Assembly: GCA_001599595.1 (NCBI GenBank)
Contig: BCHH01000002.1
Span: forward strand, 1,582,335 to 1,646,334
DNA: 64,000 nt
Source: Beverwykella pulmonaria
Taxonomy: Eukaryota > Ascomycota > Dothideomycetes > Pleosporales > Melanommataceae
Direction of reading: 5' to 3'
This document shows positions 23,808-36,700 of this stretch, piece by piece (position 1 is the stretch's first letter; every line of letters starts with the position of its first letter). The notes under the pieces were generated by a model that made no database searches, was not told where the DNA came from, and worked only from the letters and a program-made list of their open reading frames with translations. The translations under genes were made by a program, and so were the position numbers.

Positions 23808-25439
23808 CTATGCAAAAGCCCGCGACCGTTTACTAGGACTCCGCTTCTCCTCCTTCTCCGTCAACTGTAGCTGCGGCATACTCTGGCTCGCCTGCTGCAG
23901 CATGGCCTGATTCATGCTTCCGTACGGCGTCTGATAAGGTGTGTTCCACTGTTGCTGTTGATCGATGTAACCGCCGCTAGGGTATCGTTGGGGAGTAGCA
24001 GGAGGTGGGGGGTAGTTGAACGAATCGTGGTGTTGAGGTGCAGGACGCTTCTCGCGGATGAGTCCAAAGGCCCAATTCGAGAGGTTGAAGCCCCCGAATA
24101 TGACAATGGCAGTGAATATCTATTTGGAGAGAGGGTCAGCGAGGTCGCGCAGGTGGTTATGTGGGAGAGGTTTGGGAGTGGGATTGAGATGTGGGTTAAA
24201 GTCTAAAGTCTAGGGCTGAGACTGAGCAAATGAGTTTTATCGCACTCGCGGCGATGCCAAAATAAGGAAAATATTGACAATGACGATGGAGAGGAGAACA
24301 AGAAAGGAGAGAAATACCATAGACTTGTAGCTGAACTCTTCGACAAAGGAGTTGAAAATCATGGCGAAAGTCCGCGCCGTCACGCTCGCTCGTGCTACCT
24401 TCTTTGGATCCCGCTGCATGCACTTCTCCCAATTGCTGCATATCATCTCCATGTGCGGGACCCTGGTTTCTGGAGCACACCGATTCTCGTTGTAATCTTT
24501 TGCGCAGGCACCGATTTCTACCATGATCTCGATCATGCTCTTGTGCGACTCGATGTTGACGTCGTTCATGATGCCGCACCAGGCTGCGTAGAGAACGTAC
24601 ATAAAGGCGAATCCCAGAAAAAGATTGACAAGAAGTTGGAGGTAGAATGATAGAACAGAGGGCAGATTTGGGTGTGCTTCGATCCAATGGAAGAATCCCG
24701 CAAGACCGACCGCCATGCCCGGCTGATTTTGCGGTATCGAGTTGCCCTTGTTGGCTCGCGACTCGCTGTCAGAATCGTATTCGTCTCGCGCTGCAATTTT
24801 CTTAGCTTTCGACCGACGCTTCACAACCCGGTTCTCTGCCTTCTTGGAGTAATATTTCCCTGACTCGTCCTTGGTTGGGCTGGGGCTCGAGGAAAATCTG
24901 GATTTGAAGCTGGCCCAGGTGCTTGTGCGGCGACCTTTCTTAGGGCTGTCGCCTTCCATGAGCCGCCTCATCTTTTGCGCAATGTGTGTATCTGGCGTCG
25001 CAGCGTCGCTATCCTCGTTGAACGCAGGCGTGTTCGGGGTTTCGCCTCCCGAGCTACAGTCTACAATTTTCTCTGGTGTGCGCGCTGCCCAGGGTGATTG
25101 TATGTGGGAGGGTATAGATGGTAGAGGCTTGCTCTGCTGAGAAAAGAGAAATCGCTCGTTATGCGGTTCGCGAAGTTGCGGGCGGTTCGGCGTCTGGAAG
25201 CCGTTCTTCGCGGGCGATTCGAGTGCAATGTGAGAGCCTGGATGACCATACCAAAGGCCGTAATTCAGCGATTGCGTCTTTATATCTACATCCATCTCGG
25301 ATGCGAAGGAATTGAGCTTACGTTTCTTTGCAGGTTGTTGGGGCACTGCCGTGATGAAGGGCGAGTTGAGGTCTATGGGGCCTTGCTGGTTCTGCCACTC
25401 GTATTCCATAGGCGTCGTGGAATCGCGGCTCCGAGACAT
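23808..25439 (-). CDS. BRL1: Brl1/Brr6 family nuclear-envelope protein (NPC assembly)
   Basis: Integral nuclear-envelope protein needed for nuclear pore complex assembly and linked to membrane lipid balance. Exons 25439-24246 and 24119-23808 give 501 aa. Residues 1-220 are Ser/Pro-rich and basic with NLS-like KKRK and VVKRRSKAKK. The Brl1/Brr6 domain starts at about 240: LPSVLSFYLQLLVNLFLGFA is membrane segment 1. A lumenal loop with four Cys follows (GACAKDY, NRCAPE, MICSNWEKCMQRDP), the spacing of the two disulfides of this family. FSYKSMVFLSFLVLLSIVIV is membrane segment 2. The second exon adds IFTAIVIFGGFNLSNWAFG and a Gln/Pro-rich tail ending KRSPSKRSRAFA. The ATG at 25439 (MSRSRD) is preferred to one further upstream. 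Whether it is the Brl1 or Brr6 paralogue is uncertain. Confidence 0.85.
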
Positions 25440-25927
25440 GCTTCTCAATAGAGGTTGTGGAGGTGCGTCAGTGGAGAGGATGCAGTGTGTGCGTGTGCGA
25501 TGTGGTGGTCGAGGGGTGTCTTCATCGGTTGCTGGGTGGGCCAATTGCGTGGGTAAACAACAAAATGTTGCGGACCTCCGTGTGTGGCTAGTGCTGTGGC
25601 ACAACGCAACTCTTGGCGCATGAGATGGTGAGAGGAGCGCAGGGCTGGGCAGCTATGATAAGGTAATTAGTGGTTGTCTGCGCTGGTGGTTGAACAGATT
25701 GTAGGAGCTGGCTAGTTATTTCATCTTCTAGTGAAACAGGGGAGAGTGCTGCCACCAAGTATCACGCAAGAGAGTGTGTCTGAAGGGAACACTGCCATTA
25801 AATTGATAATACTATAGAACATCTCGTCTAAGCCTCTAGAAGGGAACTCGGATATCGCTTCTAATGCCAGAGACCACAACGCCTGCCCTCATTATAACCA
25901 AACAATGCTTTTTCATTCAATCAAACG
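25440..25927. other. Intergenic between Brl1 promoter and FAS beta 3' end
   Basis: About 490 bases. It must contain the Brl1 promoter and the FAS beta 3' UTR. No gene seen. Confidence 0.5.
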
Positions 25928-28900
25928 CTAAGTCTGGACGGTGCTAGATGCAACTTTCGGTTCTTCCTCCTCGTACTTGCTCCAGTTCGCCAGAATGTGG
26001 CCAATCTTGGGTGAATTGGTAAGCCTATACACATCTTCAAAGTACTCCTTGGTGAGTTGGAATGGCTTGGCCGTTACGTTGGGGATGTATTTGCCGATGA
26101 GCTTCGATGGGTCGATCGACGTCTTGTGAATCTTCTTGAGCAGGAAGCTTCGGAAGGGCTTGACGCCAGATCGCAAGAAGGTGCTGTGGAAAGGCACATC
26201 GATGCCCTTGAGGGGAATTGTGGCGAAACCTCGCTGGAGGTCCAAAGGCTTCGGCTTGCTTTCCGTCTGCTTAGCACACTCCTTGATGATTTCCACCAAG
26301 TGTGCCTTTACATCCTCCAACGACAAGGTCTGCATCAGTTCCTGGATGTCGATCTTTTGCGCCTTGAGGTAGTTGGTGACACCAGTGAGACAATCCAAAG
26401 CACGGAGGTCGCCAGCGCAGACATATTGCATGTTGGCGATGTTGTAGTTGACGATCTCAAGCAGCCAGCCCGTCTGCTCTGAGATATTCTCGACCACGTA
26501 TTGCAGAGCCTGCTCGTTGAATGTCTTTGAGATCCTGCTGGGGTTGACGGCGCACATGGAGTAATTGGATCGCCCAGTCTCGTCGCGCTCGACAGCAACT
26601 TGCATAGTCAAGCCACGATAGAACACGACCGAAACCAGACTCTCAATAGGCATGACCTCAGCAAGTGCTGCAAGAGCAGAGTACTCTCCGAGAGAGTGTC
26701 CAGCAAAGCTGCTGTCGCGTTGGACTAGGCCCTTGGAGCGCATGTCCTCAAAGGAGGCTTTCTCCATGAGGGTAAGAGCGGGCTGAGTGAACTGAGTAGC
26801 CGACAGCAGACCGGTTGGAGATCGGTAGGTATACGACGCTGTGTTCTCGTCGATCTCCTTGAAGATCTTCTCCGACTTGATGGATCCATCGGCACTGACC
26901 GTCTCGAAGGTCATGGACATGTAATTTTGCCTAATAGCTTTGCCCCGAGGTCCACCAAAGTGAATGGTGAGCTCCTTGGGGTTGTTCTTGACGATGTTTG
27001 TGATAGCAAAGCCTGTAAGACGTTAGGATGGGTTTTCTGGAGAGGTTTTACAAGGAGAGGTGAATACATACCATAGTTGTCCATGAAATGCTTGTCGGCA
27101 CGGTCCCAGACTTCCTTCGCCACGGGACTGCTGTCATACAGGTCCATACCCATGCCTTGCTCTTGCGAACCTTGCCCAGTGAAGACATAAGAAGTGGTCG
27201 GTTGTTCTACCTCAGCTTCTCCAAGGAGTACCTTCTCCTCCGTCTCCTTGTTGCTGGCCTCAATCTTGATGATCTTGCGACCTGATACCATGCCCACATG
27301 CTGGAGCTTGACGTCGATGATGTCATCTGGAAGTACCATACCGACTAGGTTGACATGGAAGCTTCTCACACGACCAACGTGGTTCTCAGCAGCCCAGGTC
27401 TCGACCAAGCTGCGCACGGCGGCACTGGAGTACATGCCATGAGTAATGGTGCCAGGAAGGTTCGCGTAGCTTGAGAAGACACGAGAAACGTGGATGGGGT
27501 TGTAGTCGCCTGAGACACGAGCATATGTCTCGTTTGAAGCAGGTGCCTTCAATTCCAGAGCAGTCTTCCCGTTCAACGGGATGGGGTTCTCGAAGTTGAC
27601 GGGTTGGTCAATGGCCGAGCCATTGCGCTCCAGATAGTCGAGAACCGGATTGCCATAAGATGTACCAGATCGATAGTCGACTGAGGCAATTTGAATGATC
27701 TCTTTAGTGGGTAGCTCGAGCAAAACCTCGCCGACGGTTTCGACATCACTGAAGGCAGTCTTGTTCTTGTATTGCACGAAGCTCTGAAGTTTGAACGTCA
27801 AGGTCTTGTTCAGCAGTTCGATGTCCGGCTCCTCAAGGTTGAACCATTCCTTCGAACGAAGGATGGCAACGTCCTTGGTAGTCGCCAAGTGGATGTTCAT
27901 TGGCATTTCAGTCTTCCTTTGGAATGTATTTTCAAAGTCGGTGTACACTCCGCGGTACAAAAATTGGCTCGTAACTTCCATGACTGGTTCACCATTACGG
28001 GTGATGGTACCACACACTTCGACCATCTTGCCGGACTCCTGGTTGATGACGGCATTGATCTGAGCAGTGGTGTCCACGACATCGCCCTTCTTCAATGGCT
28101 CGGCGCCCGGTATCATACGGAAACCGTTGGAGAGATGGACGAGCTTGAGAAGATCTCCATCGATGGCTCTTGGAAAGATGGGCTTAGTGATGGCTTTCCA
28201 GCCCACGACGATGGCGAAATCCATAGGTGCCCAGACTTCTTTGCCAGGGCGTTCAACAAAGGCCTCGCCCGTGTTACCCACCGCATGGACGAAATCATTG
28301 ATGGCTTCGCTCGTGACGGTCGCTTGACCTCCATCGAATTTGGATGTCACCTCGGCGTCGAACGGGCATATTTCATCTCCAAACCAGATCTTGTAGTAGA
28401 ACTCTTTGATTCTGTCGTTGCGAGCCTCCATGACCTCGTGAATAGGGGCATAGCCCACTTCTGGGTGATAGGTGAACTTCAAAGGGAGTGCCACGGCCTT
28501 TCTTAATGCGGTACGCTCCTCGAACATACTGAGAATAATCTCGTGGTTCTTTGCTAGGCTTACTTCGATGGTCTTGACATACTTTCCTCCATTTTGCGGC
28601 TCTTTAACAGTGATAACAGTTTTGGCGGGGTCTTGTGGATGAGTAATCTCGACCATCATTCCTGAAGTTGGAGCAAAGATTCTTGCTGTTGGGTTAGTTT
28701 GGAAGCGCTGTCCCTGGACAAATACATCAGTGGTTAAGAACGCGTGCCTCCAAGAATAAGTGGTGCCAGCCAGAAGTTGGAGCCAGGAGGAAACATCCGG
28801 CAGAGTGGTGTTGGAAGCCGGAGACAATCGGTAAACGATCTTGTCCTCGAGTTGAGAGACGGTGAGGCCATCGACTTCTAGGTCGTCGTTGCTGCTAAGG

Positions 28901-31900
28901 GGCTTGCTTCCAAAGTACTCAATGACTGGAATTTTGGATTCGTCACCGCCATACACGTCTCGGAGCAAGAACTTGATGTGGTTGTGGTGAACACCATCCA
29001 GAATTTCCTTGACCGGTTCATCCACCTTGGTCGAGTATTTAACAGCCATTGGACCCTGCAAGATACAGGTCCTGCCGACGTCTTGGCCAACAACCGCTTC
29101 AAGATCCTCTGACTGCCACAGCGAATCTTTCTTGAAGAAGAACTCGAAGGTATCGTCGAGGACTGGCACAAACGGAACCGGCTTCTGTCCGCGACGTTGG
29201 CAGAGGAAAAGGAAATGTTGTACATCCTGAGCGTTGATGAGTTGCTTGTCGGCCTCGGGATATGTCTTGAACACCTTCTCAACGATCGGATAGGGGTCAG
29301 TGAGCTCGTCGTAGTTCTGGATGAGTGACTCGCTGTTGGTCTTGCTGAAGCGCTCTTCCACTCGGCGGATGAAGTCTCCAGTAAGGCGCTTCAAGCTGGC
29401 GTCGATCCAGCGAGATTCGTGCTTGACATACATTAGATCGACCATGCGCTGGACGACCTCGGCATAGGTCATGTCTTCGAGATCCACAGACTCGCCCTGC
29501 TTGTTCCTGCCGAACCAAACCTTCTGGAAGTCATTATTCAGCTTCGTGATGATGTGCTCACGCATCTTCTTGAGCTCGGGGATGCGCTTAGCCTTGTCCA
29601 AGCTGAAGATCTTTTGGTCCATCTCGTGCCAGAACATAACACCCCGAGTGGCCAGCTTGTGAATGGGTTCGCCCATCTCAGAGCGAACCGTAATGACACC
29701 ACCGGCAGGGCCCTTGTAAGTCTTCTCCCAGTCGGCGTCATCGAGACCAGGCGCATCAACAATTGCCTTCTTTGCGTTCTTCGATGTGTGCGCTTCCTTG
29801 GCGGTCATCATGCGACTGCCGAACAAGCAGCCGTCATATGGCATTGGTGGGTAGCCAAATCGTGTAGACCAAGTGCCGGTGAGATATGGATAGGTGTCTT
29901 CCGCACCACCGAACCCGGATCCAGCAACAAGGATGAGGTTCTTGCACTTGCGAATACGGCTATACATTTGCAAAATTGGCTGGTGAAAGTCTTCGAAAGA
30001 GTGGTGACCACCTCCACGGCCCCCAGTCCATTGCAGGATGACGGGGAAGGTAGGGTTGGCTTTGGCAATGTTGATAGTCTGCTGAATGGCATCACCTGAT
30101 CCAGGCTTGAATGCAATGTGCTTGATGCCAAGGGTCTCGATGTATTCGTTGGCGACTTCAATAGAGGGAACACCAGCACCGATGGTGAGGCCCTCGATTG
30201 GGACTCCGTCAGCCCTCAGCTTCGCGATAAGAGGAATCTGCCAGGCCATAGCGCGGGGATTGACATAGATCAAGTTGATGGTGATGCCACGACCAGGAGG
30301 GATGGCTTTCTCGACCTTGGTGATGGCCTCTGTCATGGTTCTCTCGTTGTAGTAACCGCCACCAGCCAATTCGATCTCGTAGCCAGCATTCATAGTTGCT
30401 GCAACAAAGTCCCAAGGGACCGTGCAGGGTGTCATACCAGCAACCATGACAGGAGGGAGGCCGAGCATTCTGCTCATCTTGGTATCCACGAAAGTCTGGC
30501 CGGCAGAAGTCTTGACGAGCCGCGGACCGTGCTCTTTGACCCAGTCGACTGCGTACTTGACAGCGTGCTCGGCGTCTCGATCGAAGATCTCGGGCTTGTA
30601 TCCGACCTCCGCATTTTGGCCTTCTATGGCACCAGCAAGGATGACGCGCACGCCAGTTCCATCCTTATTGCGGTTGGTCAGAACACCCAGACCAGAGATG
30701 CCCCCTGGGCCGAAGTCAAGGATGTGGGTTGCCTTGGGGAAGACGGTCGCCTTCTCCCAGTTGACGGGATCTTTCGTGATCATGCGGACAAGGCTGGGAA
30801 CGATGTTGTCATCGTCTTGCTCGCGGACATCGGTACCGGTATTGGTATCATACATGGGGATGCCGAGCTCCCGCACCGATATTTTGATGTCTTTGAGATC
30901 ATCTTCAAGCTGTTTGGCTGCCTCTTCAAGGTATGGGCTGTGGAAAGGGGCGGTGATGGGCAGGAAGCGATTGACAAAGCGGACTTTGCGCTCCGTGAAG
31001 GGGATTCTCGTCTGATCCAGCCCCGTGGGAGCCTTTACCTTTCGCAAACGAAGATTCAAGCCGTAGAGCGAGATGGGCGGACCCGTGACGACGAAATTTC
31101 TCGCGCTGTTGACGAGGGAGATGGCAATGTGCTTCTCCTTGGGCAGATGTACATTGGTTGCGTCAATGTGCTCCTGGACGGCCTTCCTTGAAAGATCGCG
31201 TATGGACAGCATGGGGGTTGGTGTGCCCTCCCCATGGTCTACCGAATCCTGCAGAATGCCGGGCGCGAGCGAGGTACGGGGATACGCTTGCTGGCTGCGA
31301 GTCCCTATCCAGAAGAGAATGGAGATGGCGTTTTTGGCGGCAACCTCAAAGCTCTCCCAATTCTTCGCCTGGGCAATCGCAGCCGCCGTAACCACACCCT
31401 GAGAGTGGCCCGTAACACCGGACAGTCGGCTTCGAATGTGGCCAGGATGGCTGCCGAGAACTCGGCAAGTCACTACGTAGTGTGCCAGTTGGGTCAGCCC
31501 AATCAAGGGCAAACTGACGGGCGCGGAAACGAGGTAGTCGGTGTCGGGCTGGGATTCCTTGTTGGTGAGCCATCGCATAACGTCAAGGCCCTTGGAGTAC
31601 AGCTTCTCGGCGCGCGGGTCACGAGACAGGGTCAGCAAATGCTTGGACTCGGCCGCAATGAAGTCCTCGACAAAGGAGGGGTATGTGTTGTATATTTCGC
31701 GGAGCTCCTCGAAGTACTCCTCGATGTTGCCCTGGCCGCCCAGGACCGCGTAGACGAAGGCATTCTCGTCGGCAGCTTCGCGGAGCAGAGCAGACTCGTG
31801 GTATTTGATCGGCCGCTCGACTGCGGCACGTGCAGCATAGTACGACCGGACAGTGATGAGCTTCTTCTGCTGGATGCCGGGGAGCGTCGCAGCCAAGGCG

Positions 31901-32247
31901 TGTACCTCATTTCCACGCAGGAAGGCGCGCTCGAACTCGTTCACAACGAGCTTGAGGACCTCCTCGAACGACCCCGGGTCGTCACCCTCCTCCACTTCAT
32001 GGGCGACGAAGCCCATGTATCGCGCCACCAATTCGGGAACCGAGGATGGCTCGTCATCCTGGGCCAGTTCGTCTGTGGGTTCGGGGAGGGTGGTTATGAA
32101 GGCATCCCGCAGTTGCTGGGCATTAAAGTGTAGGGCGGTCGGGATAAGGAGCGTGTACTCGAGGGAGCCGTGGGAGAGCGGGAGCGGGCGCAACGACGCC
32201 TGGGAGCGGGGCGTAGAAATGCCCGTCTGCGGGCCAGAGCCGTACAT
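25928..32247 (-). CDS. FAS1: Fatty acid synthase subunit beta
   Basis: Beta chain of the cytosolic alpha6beta6 type I synthase making palmitoyl- and stearoyl-CoA. Exons 32247-27072 and 27012-25928 give 2086 aa, the usual length. Domains in order: acetyltransferase with GHSQG (Ser about 282); enoyl reductase with [19 protein letters not shown] and [18 protein letters not shown] and VAGSGFGG (FMN, NADPH); dehydratase hot-dog part with [12 protein letters not shown] and [18 protein letters not shown]; malonyl/palmitoyl transferase with [17 protein letters not shown] (Ser about 1832). The single intron (27013-27071) lies late, as GTATGT...TTACAG. The ATG at 32247 ([15 protein letters not shown]) matches the conserved fungal start; a CTGCAG just upstream could be the 3' end of a leader intron. 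Divergent to FAS alpha. All catalytic motifs are intact, consistent with the primary enzyme. Confidence 0.97.
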
Positions 32248-33775
32248 GTTCGCGCTTTGAGGGGAATCTGCAGCGGCTATGGTGAGTGAGCGGCGTTTGG
32301 GCAGGTTGGGCACGTGGGACACAGAAAATTGGATCGAGGTGGGATCCAGCGTCTGGGAAGGCACCTACCTATAAGGAAAGAGCGGCTTGTGTTCCGTAGA
32401 GGTGTCTGGCCGAGCGAATCTGGCAGGCGTGAGCTCTTGTCTGGTGGTGAGAAACCCCTTAGGAAAGAACGTTTGCGGAAGCAGCAACCCCTCCCGCCTT
32501 GGCCCAGAAGAATGCTGCAACGTACCGAGAAGGTAGCCTTGGAGAGTTTTCCAGTAGAAGCTAATCTACCAGGTGGTGCGCGGGACTTGGTCCTGACTAC
32601 ACGTTGTGCTGCCGCTCCCTTTGCGTGCGTGAAGGTGAGCTAGCCGCGAGCGTAGGTGCGTTGCGACAATACGAAAAGGGGTATCGGGTACAAAGTAATC
32701 AAGAGAAGGTGCGGTGAGTGCAATTGGGGGGGAGGGCGACGATTACTCGAGGGAGGGCGGATGCGACGTGGGTAATAACAGCGGCTGGTGGTTTTCTGCC
32801 CGACTTTTTCCCCCAGCGACGAAATGTCCGCTTGTGCTGGGGGCGCTAGACAGGGGTCCAAAGAGGTTGAGCTTGCGACAGAGTTGCGATTGTCGAAACG
32901 CAACCACAGAGAGCGCGGAACGGGTCCCTTGGGACGCGCCTTACGACGCCAGAGCCCAGCGCGCGATTACTGATATCACCGTCCCCGCTTCTGCCTGGTG
33001 TTGAGCTGCTGGAGCGCCTGTTGACGGCACTGTAAATTCGCAAGCCATGACCTCAAGCGCGGTTCCCCACAACCGAGCTCTGGAGCACCCAACTTGCTGC
33101 CGGTGGACGCGGCTCTGTGAAAGGAACACAGAGAGGAATAGCCTTATAGGGCCCTGGTGCATCTGCCAGGGCCATGCTACACAACCTCCAAAACGCATCC
33201 CATCTCCGTCTTGAATGGGGGAAATCACAGTCAGGGTGTGCGTGTTGGAGCGGTATGCGAGTGGTGCACGGCCGTCGAGTATCACGGTTAGCAGCCAGTG
33301 AGGGCCAAGCGAGTTCGTTTTGCTTGTTGAGTTGACAGGCGTGAGGCATGTTCCGGCAGGGACAGCAGCGCAGGGGCCAATGTTTTTCGTACCTTTTTAG
33401 CCCCGTCCAGAATTCCTCAACACGACACTCCTCCCTTCGAACGAGAGATAACGAAGCCAATGCGTTGGGCCGTCAACGTCCCTACACCTCCCGTCACCCC
33501 CAAGCCTTCCCACGTAGACCTTCTCTTCACAGACCCGCTCCCCGGACCAGCGCGCAACTGCTTCCCTCGCTCCTCCCTCCCACACCCCCATCTGCCTCCA
33601 CCGTAATAATTTGCAGCGCGCTGCCGCTCCTGCCTGCCGCCGTCTGCTCCTCCCTTCTTCTTTTGGACGCCCGAGATACCCTTCCTTCGTGTTTGTGCGT
33701 CTGCGATCCCCACCGAGCCGCGAGCTGCTCTCCTCGACCTCACCACCCCCGGATCGCCCATCCCCATCCTCCGCC
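32248..33775. promoter_or_regulatory. Shared divergent promoter of FAS beta and FAS alpha
   Basis: The 1.5 kb between the two start codons must hold both promoters. CCAAT boxes occur near 33376 and 33456 on the plus strand, and the last 250 bases before the FAS alpha ATG are strongly CT-rich, a common fungal start-region feature. On the FAS beta side a probable leader intron ends about 25 bases before its ATG. Specific factor sites were not assigned. Confidence 0.6.
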
Positions 33776-36700
33776 ATGCGTCCCGAAATCGAGCAGGAGC
33801 TCTCCCATACCCTGCTCATTGAGCTCCTCGCATACCAATTCGCCTCGCCCGTGAGGTGGATCGAGACGCAGGATGTCGTCCTCGGCGAGAACAAAACAGA
33901 GCGCATTGTCGAAATTGGCCCCGCCGACACGCTCGGTGTCATGGCGAAGCGAACCCTGGCCTCCAAGTACGAAGCACACGATGCCGCTCTGTCCGTGCAG
34001 CGGCAAATTCTGTGCTACAACAAGGACGCGAAGGACATCTACTACGACGTAGACCCAGTGGAGGAAGAGCCTGAGCCCGCCGCCCCCGCTGGCGGAGATT
34101 CGCCAGCAGCGCCCGCGTCCGGGTCAGCTCCCGCGGTAGCAGCTCTCCTGCCAGCGGCCAGCGCTGGTCCTGCTGCCCAAGTCCCGGATGCGCCCGTCAC
34201 AGCAACCGACGTTGTGCGGGCGCTGGTGGCCCAGAAGCTGAAGAAGCCTCTCTTGGACATACCCCTGAGCAAAGCTATCAAGGACTTGGTTGGAGGTGAG
34301 CCAGTTTCGAGCTCTGTTTTCACGGCTGTAGCTAATCCCGTCAAACAGGCAAATCCACTCTTCAAAATGAAATTCTTGGCGACTTGGGCAAGGAATTCGG
34401 CTCGACCCCCGAGAAACCCGAGGATACCCCCTTGGACGAGCTGGGTGCTTCGATGCAGGCTACCTTTAATGGTCAGCTTGGGAAGCAGTCCTCGTCACTC
34501 ATTGCCCGCATGGTATCATCTAAAATGCCCGGTGGCTTCAACATCACTGCCGTGCGGAAGCACCTGGAAACAAGATGGGGACTTGCGGGAGGACGCCAAG
34601 ACGGCGTACTATTACTTGCCCTTACCAGCGAGCCAGCTGCCCGTCTTGGCTCAGAGAACGACGGTAAGGCCTGGCTGGACGAGATGGCAAATAAGTACGC
34701 CGCACAGGTTGGAATCAACCTCTCCGCACCTGCAGCTGGAGGCGATGCTGGAGGAGCGGCAGGCGGCATGATGATGGACCCCGCCGCCATCGACGCCCTC
34801 ACAAAGGACCAGCGGGCACTCTTCAAGCAGCAATTGGAGCTGTTTGCAAGGTATCTGAAGATGGACCTCCGCGCCGGCGACAAGGCCTTTGTGGGCTCAC
34901 AACAGGCGGCGTCCGCTCTCCAAGCTCAGCTGGACCTTTGGAATGCTGAGCATGGAGATTTCTATGCTTCTGGCATCGAGCCCCAGTTCACATCGCTCAA
35001 GGCCCGTGTCTACGACTCTTCCTGGAATTGGGCACGCCAAGATGCCCTCAGCATGTACTACGACATCATCTTTGGCCGCCTCAAGGCTGTCGATCGCGAA
35101 ATCGTGAGTCGCTGCATCAATATTATGAACCGATCCAATCCCCTCCTCCTCGACTTCATGCAGTATCACATCGATCACTGCCCCACCGAGCGCGGCGAGA
35201 CCTACGAGCTCGCAAAGCAGCTTGGCCAGCAGCTCATTGAGAATTGCAAGGATGTCCTCAACGAAGCACCCGTGTTCAAGGATGTCGCGGTCCCTACCGC
35301 ACCTCATCTCGAAATCGATGCCAAGGGCAACATGAACTATGCCGAAGTGCCCCGGCCTAGTGTCCGCAAGCTCGAGCATTATGTCCGGGAAATGGCCGAG
35401 GGAGGCAAGCTTTCTGAATACGGCAATCGCACCAAGGTCCAGAACGATTTGCAGCGAATTTACAAGCTCATTAAGCAACAACACAAGCTCTCTAAATCGT
35501 CTCAGCTGCAAATCAAGAGCCTCTACAGCAATGTCATCCGCTCATTGTCGATGAATGAGGGCCAAATCATGCCAAGCGAGAACGGCAAGGCTGTCAGCAC
35601 CGGCAAGAAGGGACGAAACGGCCGCGTTAACGCACCTTCGAAGCAAGGAAAGGTGGAGACGATCCCATTCCTTCACTTGAAGAGGAAAGACGACCACGGC
35701 TGGGAGTACAGCAAGAAATTAACTGGCATCTACCTCGACGGACTAGAGAGCGCTGCCGCTTCCGGTATCAGCTTCCAGGGCAAGAATGCCCTCATGACCG
35801 GTGCTGGTGCTGGGTCCATTGGTGCGGAAGTCCTTCAAGGCCTGATCAGCGGCGGCGCCAAGGTCGTTGTCACCACATCCCGATTTTCTCGAGAAGTCAA
35901 CGAGTACTACCAGTCCATGTACACTCGATATGGTGCCCGCGGCTCGCAGCTCATTGTCGTGCCCTTCAACCAAGGTAGTAAGCAAGACGTCGAGGCATTG
36001 GTGGAGTATATTTTCGACACCAAGAAGGGTCTCGGCTGGGATCTGGACTACATTGTTCCCTTTGCAGCCATCTCGGAGAACGGCCGTGAGATTGACGGCC
36101 TCGATTCGAAGTCTGAGCTGGCTCACCGCATCATGTTGACCAACCTCCTCCGCCTTCTCGGTGCTGTCAAGACGCACAAGCAAGCCCATGGTTACGAAAC
36201 ACGTCCGGCGCAAGTCATTCTTCCTCTTTCGCCGAACCACGGAACATTCGGCAACGACGGCATGTACGCCGAGTCCAAGATTGCCCTTGAGACCCTCTTC
36301 ACCAGATGGCACTCTGAGAACTGGGGCAGCTTCCTCACCATTTGCGGAGCTATCATTGGCTGGACCCGCGGCACCGGCCTCATGGCTGGTAACAACATTG
36401 TTGCCGAGGGCATCGAGAAGTATGGCGTGCGCACATTCTCGCAGCAAGAGATGGCCTTCAACTTGCTCGGTCTAATGGCTCCACCAATTGTCAACCTCTG
36501 CCAGGTTGAACCCGTTTGGGCCGATCTGAACGGTGGCTTCCAATACATCCCCAATCTCAAGGACCTCATGATGGACCTTCGAAAGGAGTACACCGAGGAG
36601 AGCGAGGTGCGAAAGGCGGTCATTAAGGAGAACGCCATTGAGAACAAGATCATCAACGGCGAAGCTAGCGAGGCTCTCTACAAGAAGGCCACTGTCCAGC

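Noticed and set aside
23418..23815. Minus-strand frames with Leu-Ser repeats
   Set aside because: Produced only by the AG/CT microsatellite.
30118..31191. A 357-codon plus-strand open frame opposite FAS beta
   Set aside because: It is antisense to a fully conserved catalytic region of FAS beta, lacks any motif, and is explained by codon bias of the real gene. The same holds for 27772-28506 and 31234-32133.
34897..36447. Long minus-strand frames opposite FAS alpha
   Set aside because: Shadow frames of a high-GC third-position gene; no domain and no start context.
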